Origin: Cerioporus squamosus
Lineage: Eukaryota; Basidiomycota; Agaricomycetes; Polyporales; Polyporaceae
NCBI GenBank assembly: GCA_022592435.1
Contig: JABYQS010000162.1
Location: 1-64,000, forward strand
Direction of reading: 5' to 3'
Length of the DNA stretch: 64,000 bases
Made by a program: the position numbers and the translations under genes. Shown here one piece after another: positions 57,899 through 64,000 of this stretch (its first letter is position 1; every line of letters begins with the position of its first letter). Under the pieces are notes generated by a model. That model had not been told where the DNA came from, did not search any database, and worked only from the letters and a program-made list of their open reading frames with translations.

Positions 57899-60800
57899 CT
57901 ACTTCCGGCCGATAGAGCCCATGAAGCTCTTGAGGTCCAGCTCTTGGTACTCCTCCTCCGAGGGTAGGTCTTCCAGTCCGCGCAGGACGTTCTTCTGGCC
58001 GAGCGGTGCCCCGGTCGCGTCCTTGTCCTTCTTCTTGGCCGCCGCTGCGGCGTCCTCCTCTTCTGTAGTGCGCTTGAAGAGGTCCAGTACGAGCTCCGTA
58101 TCCATCGACGAGAGACCAGAGTTCTGCTGCGTGACGACCGAGTTGGCGATGTTGAGCTTGAAGCGTTGCAAACTGGTGTATGCACATCGTCAGTCACCAG
58201 TAGGAGCGGAGAGGCAGGAAGATAACGTACCCCATGATCTTCTCCTCCAGCGTACCTTGGTGATCAACCGGTACACGTTGACGACCTTCTTCTGCCCAAT
58301 ACGATGTGCGCGGTCCATCGCCTGAAGGTCCTTCATCGGGTTCCAGTCGTGCTCAACGAAGATGACAGTATCGGCACCCGTCAACGTCAAGCCCAAACCG
58401 CCGACATGTGTGGTGAGGAGCAGACAATCGATGCTCGGGTCCGAGTTGAAAGTCTGCACAACAGCGTGGCGCTTGTTTGCGTCGGTAGAACCGTCGAGTC
58501 GCATGTAGGTCACTGAGGGCATGTGCTGCTTGAAAAGATCGGTCTCGATGATGTCGAGCATCTGCTTCATCTGGCAGAAGATGAGCACGCGATGCTGTGA
58601 AAACGCGCCCGTGGAGGTCTCCTCGGTGTCCAGTAGCTCCGACTTCGTCGCGTCGCCGGTCGCGCTCGGTGCAAGACCGATGCCGCAGTCGATGAGAAGT
58701 TGACTGCGGATAAACCTTTAGCATGGATTCCGTGAGAAACGGTCCAGGGACGTACCGAAGCGCCTGCAGCTTCGGAGCATGTTGGATGTCGCTGAGGTCG
58801 CCAGAGGATGCACTGGCGCCCGACTTCGAGAGTGCCTCTTTGATCGCATCCTTGTTGCCCTTGAGCACGAGTGCGGGGTGGTTGCAGAGCTTGCGGAGGT
58901 ACTGCAGCGACTGGAATACGTGCTGGTGCTCGCCATCTTTCTCCTTATTGGACCGCACAACGTCCTCGGCTTCCATCTTCGCACGCGACTTCGAGAAATC
59001 GTCGTACAGGAACTTCTGTAGGTCCGACAGCTCACAGTAGTAGTCTTGGATAATCTTGGGTGGCAGATCGTGCAGGACGTCTTCTTTGAGTCGGCGGAGC
59101 AGGAAGGGCAGGACTTGTTTGTGGAGAGCCTCCAACGCCAACGCAGCTGCATGACCGTCAGACTTCGCATCGGTCTATCAGATACTGAGATACGTACCAG
59201 CCTCGCCCGTCTTCGCCTTGCCATCCCGGTGAGACAGGATCGGCTTGCTGAACCGCTCACTGAAGGAAGACTCCGTGCCGAGGAAGCCGGGCATCAAGAA
59301 ATCGAACAGACTCCACAACTCTAGGACGTTGTTCTGGATAGGAGTTCCCGAGAGAATCAAGCGGTGGACGGCTCGGATCTGCTTCACGGCCTTCGTCAGC
59401 TTCGTCTTCGCATTCTTGATGATGTGTCCTTCATCGAGGATGCAGTAGTGCCAATTCATGTCTTGGAGACTGCTGATGTCGTTGCGAACGACCTCGTAGG
59501 AGGTGACGACCACGTCGTAAGTTTTCAGCTTCGGGAGGAGCTTGTACCGTTCTCTCGAGTTTCCGGTGTAGAGCACAGGTTTGAGGTTCTCCGTGTACTT
59601 GAGAATCTCGTAGTACCAGTGGCCAGTGAGCGTCGGCGGGCAGACGATGAGCGAGGGGAGATGCTTCGAGTCTGGGGACTTGGTCTCCTTGTACTTCTGC
59701 GCTCGTTCATGATGCTTGCTGGCAAGGATACAAATTGACTGGAGCGTCTTGCCGAGACCCATGTCTTCGAGGGAGTACATGATTAGGATCTATCCCTCTA
59801 GTGAATGGGCAGAGACTCACCATCACACAGAATGCCGTGGAGCTGGTATTTCGCCAGGAAAGCGAGCCAGTTGACACCCTCTTGCTGATACTTGCGCAGC
59901 TCGGCTTTGATCGTGACCGGGATCTTGTACTGCTCCACCTTGTTTCCGTCGAGCAGTTGCATGAGGAACTGACGTTCCTCTTCTCGACGCTTGAGCAGAT
60001 CCTCCGGGAAATTTGGAGGGTCAGGTAGCCCGGCCTACGGAAGCTTCAACACGTGTCTCTCGTGAGCAGAATGTAGCTGTGACTGACCTCCAGCGGAACC
60101 ATCTTGACGAGAGACGCAAAAGTGTTCGTGGCTGTCGCTCGAACATCATCGTCCGGATCGCTCATCCGTCCGAGGACAGGTACCACCATAAAGATGACAT
60201 ATGGCAAGGCCTTGATATCGAGCTTCTGGACGATGTCTGACCGAAGAGTTCAGCGACCATAACGAACACAATACCCGAGAAGGCGCTCACGATATATCAG
60301 CTCAATCGCACCCTGACGATTGGCGAGGACATCGGCATCCCCGAGGTACGGAACGACAGTCTCGATGACGTATCGCATCGCATCGAGCGTCAGCACATCG
60401 CAGATGGTGGCGAAGCAGCGCGCCGCGGACTGGCGGACGATGGCGAAACGACTCCGGAGGGCAAGGATGACGTGGGGGAACAGCTCGGTGAAGTTGCGCG
60501 AGAGGTCTGCATGGAATGTGGGGACAACCGCCTCGAGGACACTCAGCGAATCGATCACGTCTTGGCCATCCCGCTTCTCGATCTGCTCGTCCATCTTGCT
60601 AACCGAATCTGCGTAGACACGGTAAGCCTCTAGACATCACAGTAGGGACAAGAAGCGTACCCGTAGCGCATGCGGTGAGCAATCCGCCAGCCATCGCCTG
60701 CCACATCTTCGGAACAGCTTGGAGGAGTCGAGGGCCGAACTTTGCAGAGAGCTTCTCGAAGGCAAGCCTCGCACCTCGACGGGAGAGGCGCGCTTTCGCG

Positions 60801-63800
60801 GGATCTTCCGTGCCCTTGTGGCCCGGATCCTTGCCGTTGCTGGTCGCTGCGCCCGAATGCTTAGAGAACGAGAGCACGCCGTTGAGGGTTTTCCGGTGGT
60901 ACAGGAATGTAGGCGTCTGTTCAACATCTTGACACAAGAACGTGCACAAGTTCTTGACGATCTTGTCCGGTGGCTGGATGATGTCGCGCTGGACGCAGAA
61001 CTCGACAAACGCCGCCACTGCTGCCGCAGAGTGCGTCTGTAGGTCCAAGTTCTCCTCGTTCTATGTCGCGAGCTGTTAGCACCGCCACAGACACAGACGA
61101 AACCGCGACGACTTACCTTGATACTGTTCATGATGCCCTTCACGATCGGGCTGACCTTGTCAGGGGTGCTGCGGAAGGCGACAAACGCAGCAGCAAACGC
61201 GGCGGCAACTCTGACGTCGTACTGCGCCTTGACTTCGATGTATCGCTCAATGCTGGAGACGACCTTCAGCCGCTTGTCTTTGATGATCGCGAGCTCGCGC
61301 TTCTTCGTCCGACCCAGGCTCTCCTTGAGCTTGTCAAACATCGACCCAACGGCAGCCTGCGCAGTCTCGATAGTGAAGCATCCAGGTTTCGTGCCCGTGA
61401 CGTCGATCTCGGTGCCCAGCTGAGGGATGGCAGCCGCCGGAATCTTGCAGTCGTAGGAGAACGACTGGAGGAGATTGGAGCACTCGCCATGAATGCGTGC
61501 AAGCGTGAAGGCCATCTCGTGGTACGCCGCTGGAGGGTCAGCTTGCAGCCATGCGAGCGTCTTCTGGCTGAGCTCGGCAGCGAGACCGGAGACTTCGATG
61601 AGGAGGGGAGCACCAGCCTCTGCGCGCGCGTCGTACTCTCGCGCCCAGCACTCGGCGATGATAGCAGCAAGGAACTTCTGTAGCATGCTGGTGGAATCGA
61701 TGTAGTGGATGATGATAGGCCGGAATATATCGTCTACGGTGAGCCCCGGTTGTCCCTATATGGAGACCGGTTAGCTAGCCCTCCAAGTAAAGCGGTGTAT
61801 ATTTACCCACACTTGCCGGCCAGAAGGCGATGATGTGCGCCAGGGCTTCAGAGGCCGCGAGGCGAGCCTGAAGAACGACTTCGACAGAGACTAGCGATAG
61901 GTCCTGCGCGAGCATGTTCTTATCGACATTGTGCCTCTCGGATGGTCCGCCGTTGTCTGCACCGACTGTCGGGTCGTAGAAACTTGAACCGTCCAGAGGG
62001 AGGCCGAGCGGCGTCATCAACACTGCGTACCACTCCAGCAGCACTTGCTGTGTGAGCGAAGACTCCATCCATCCGCTGGTGTTGCTCAAGATGGAGAGGA
62101 CCTCTCGCCAAGTCGTGAGAGTGACTTCGCGAATATCTGAGCGCTCTTCTACCAGGAGATTCTGGAAGAGTAGACGGAGGAACGGAATGCTGATCCAGCC
62201 CCTCGGCAATGATTGAACGGTCATGAAGGTGTGCAAAGTCTTCACAACCGCTAACCGCACGTCGGCGATCGTATGCCGGAAGAAAGGGAACAGAGTGGGC
62301 GCAAGGACCGTGATGGGATGCCTATGAGTTTGTAAGCATAGGCACCGCATGCAATCACGCAGGGATCACGTACGACCGGGACTCGTCTGCTATGATCTCA
62401 ATGACCTGGTTGTACGTGACAAGTTGACCTGTAACCCCATTGAGCCATGCTGAAAAAGGGCTCAAATATCCGATACATACCAAGCAGATCCATGACGGCT
62501 CCAACACTGGAACTGAGGTCGTCCTTCATGTCACTGAGACAGCTCCACAGAACCGCGAGAACGCGACTCAATTCTTCCGGTAGCCGCTCCACGAGATACG
62601 CCGCGACTGGAAGCAAACACGACGCAGCAACGGAACGCACATCATCGTCTCGGTCGCTGAGGCTGACTCGAGGTATCAGACAGGCTCTTCCGGCAATGAA
62701 TGCGCACTCACCCAAGCACCGCAGCATCGACGACACCTATCAGCACTTCCTTTCCGTCATCGACGTCCATACCGTCGTTCTCGGGCACGTCCAGACTGAC
62801 AAGGTCACTTCGTACAGCGACCTCGTACTTGATTCCGAGCAAGCCAGCATGGCGGACCTCCCAGACATGCGTCTTGTCCGCGTTCTTGCTGAATCCCTTG
62901 CCGTTAGTCGGCTTGACCGTGATCGGGAAGTCCTGTCGGATCATCTGCAGGAGCACGTTGTGCACATGGAGGACCGATCTTCGCGGCATGTGGAGGAGCA
63001 GCGATGCCATAGTCTGCGACACTGTCTCACGTACTGGGGCAACGACCTATAGGACACCGCATCGGGTCAACATCTCTCATAAGCACCATGCTAGCTAGGC
63101 GCCTACCTGGTCTGAAACGAAGTCTCCAAACCTGTCGAGGACAAAGATGCACAAGAACTTCACGGCAAGATCGTTGCACCATCTCTCGTGAGCAACGAGG
63201 TTCTCGTCCCATGATAGGTCGGCTGCTCGGCAACATTAGCGATACAACTGAGATACTTAGACTTAACCACTCACCCCTCATTCCACCATACTTCCCTTGA
63301 TGTTTCAAGACTTCTCGCAGCGCCATCGCAGCACCATGTCTGACCTCCCATGCAGCACTGAAGAGGTCGACTTCGAGGAGCTTGACGAGACCGTCCCACA
63401 CCCAGCGTCCGGACTGTACCTCAAGAGCTTTCGACTTGCTCTCGGTCTTTGGCGCGACAGCACCGCCCTTACTCGGGTCGATGACGACGCGATCTTGTGG
63501 GGCGCCTTCTGTCGGAGACTTGGGGCTGTCTACTCGATGCTTGGGCGCAGCTTGGTCATCGGACCCTACGAGACGGGCCCTGCGGCCGGTCAGCGATACT
63601 CACGCAGTCCCGTCACTCGAACTTACTTCGCTTGTCCCGCAGCTGTCGCTTGGTACTTGGCGCCAGAACCTTGAGAGGGCGGCGGTGCACCCACGACTGC
63701 GGCGTTCCCGGGTTTCCGTTTGCGCTTTAATCGATTACGCTCTCGCGCAGAGAGTGCCGAGGTATCCTCCGGTACCGGTGTGGCGTTCGCAGGAGAAGGC

Positions 63801-64000
63801 GCCGCTACAGGAGTCGACGACTTGGATCTGTGCGGAACAGGTACAGAACCTTCCTTTTTCACGTTGGCGTCGAAGAACTCGTCCGTGGGTGAGCTCGGCA
63901 CGGTATCTTCCTCCGTCTTCACTGGTGGCGCCATCTCGACGTCCTGCTCTGCTTCGTCGGCGGCGAGCTCTTTGTCAAGGTCCATGTCATCGCCGAAGTT
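57899..64000 (-). CDS. MOT1: MOT1/BTAF1 Swi2/Snf2 ATPase, partial
   Basis: ATPase that removes TATA-binding protein from DNA. The 5' end lies beyond the right edge. The visible part has the HEAT-repeat N-terminal region (for example LKHQGKYGGMRG, VRSVAASCLLPVAAYLVERL) and the Snf2 core. The core includes KYQLHGILCDDMGLGKTLQ (Walker A), CILDEGHIIKN (Walker B, DEGH as in Mot1), LSGTPIQNNVLELWSLFDF, LCNHPALVLKG, THVGGLGLTLTGAD and MDRAHRIGQKKVVNVYRL. The C-terminus EEEYQELDLKSFMGSIGRK is the Mot1 end. About 12-15 short introns. At about 58255 one base is missing: the conserved ITKGTLEEKIMG needs AAGGGT but the DNA has AAGGT, shifting the frame just after motif VI. As MOT1 is normally essential, a sequence error is likely there. 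Confidence 0.9.

Noticed and set aside
60637..61686. Reading the 349-codon MOT1 frame as one uninterrupted exon
   Set aside because: The second half is Arg/Ser/Thr-rich nonsense; a short intron near 61,110-61,060 returns to conserved MOT1 sequence (LQTHSAAAVAAFVEFC).
1..64000. tRNA, rRNA, CRISPR, plasmid or prophage features
   Set aside because: None recognised; CRISPR and phage features are not expected in a fungal nuclear sequence.

Overview
The window is nuclear DNA of a filamentous basidiomycete, most likely an Agaricomycete (mushroom or wood-decay fungus). Genes are dense, on both strands, and cut by many short GT-AG introns, mostly 50-70 nt. The content fits: a ten-exon laccase, a secreted GH16 glucanase-like protein, a DUF3632 protein, a basidiomycete-type seven-helix membrane protein, a GPI-anchored double cupredoxin and lineage-type F-box proteins, mixed with conserved housekeeping genes. 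No rRNA, tRNA, CRISPR array or intact transposon was recognised. All exon joins were inferred by eye from splice signals and reading frame.

Layout. 0-9 kb: secreted GH16 protein and laccase (both minus), then a membrane-anchored coiled-coil protein whose C-terminal repeats continue as decayed copies well past its stop codon. 9-13 kb: a DUF3632 protein and a disordered protein (both plus), each behind a TATA box. 13-26 kb: mitochondrial ribosomal protein bL31m, F-box gene A (plus), a seven-helix membrane protein (minus), RAD18 (plus), a cysteine-rich probable secreted protein (minus) and F-box gene B (minus). F-box A and B are inverted paralogues. 26-31 kb: double-cupredoxin GPI protein, a T5orf172/DUF1766 protein (both minus) and PDCD5 (plus). 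31-43 kb: NOT4 ubiquitin ligase and LCP5/neuroguidin (plus), then PAN2 deadenylase (minus). 44-57 kb: secreted agmatinase-like enzyme, two dimeric alpha/beta-barrel (ABM) genes, a TBC RabGAP of TBC1D5 type, a damaged SDH1 copy, a third ABM gene and a single-pass surface protein (all plus). 58-64 kb: MOT1 (minus), its 5' end beyond the right edge.

Functionally the window mixes lignocellulose or extracellular genes (laccase, GH16, cupredoxin, agmatinase, surface protein) with core nuclear machinery: NOT4 and PAN2 in mRNA decay, RAD18 in DNA-damage tolerance, MOT1 in TBP control and LCP5 in rRNA processing. I see no operon-like pathway and no clear new multi-gene system. The most notable signals are the decaying repeat array at 5.2-6.9 kb, two GC-AG introns, the inverted F-box pair, the dispersed two-domain ABM family, the lesions in SDH1, and a one-base lesion in MOT1 of the same kind as one in SDH1.
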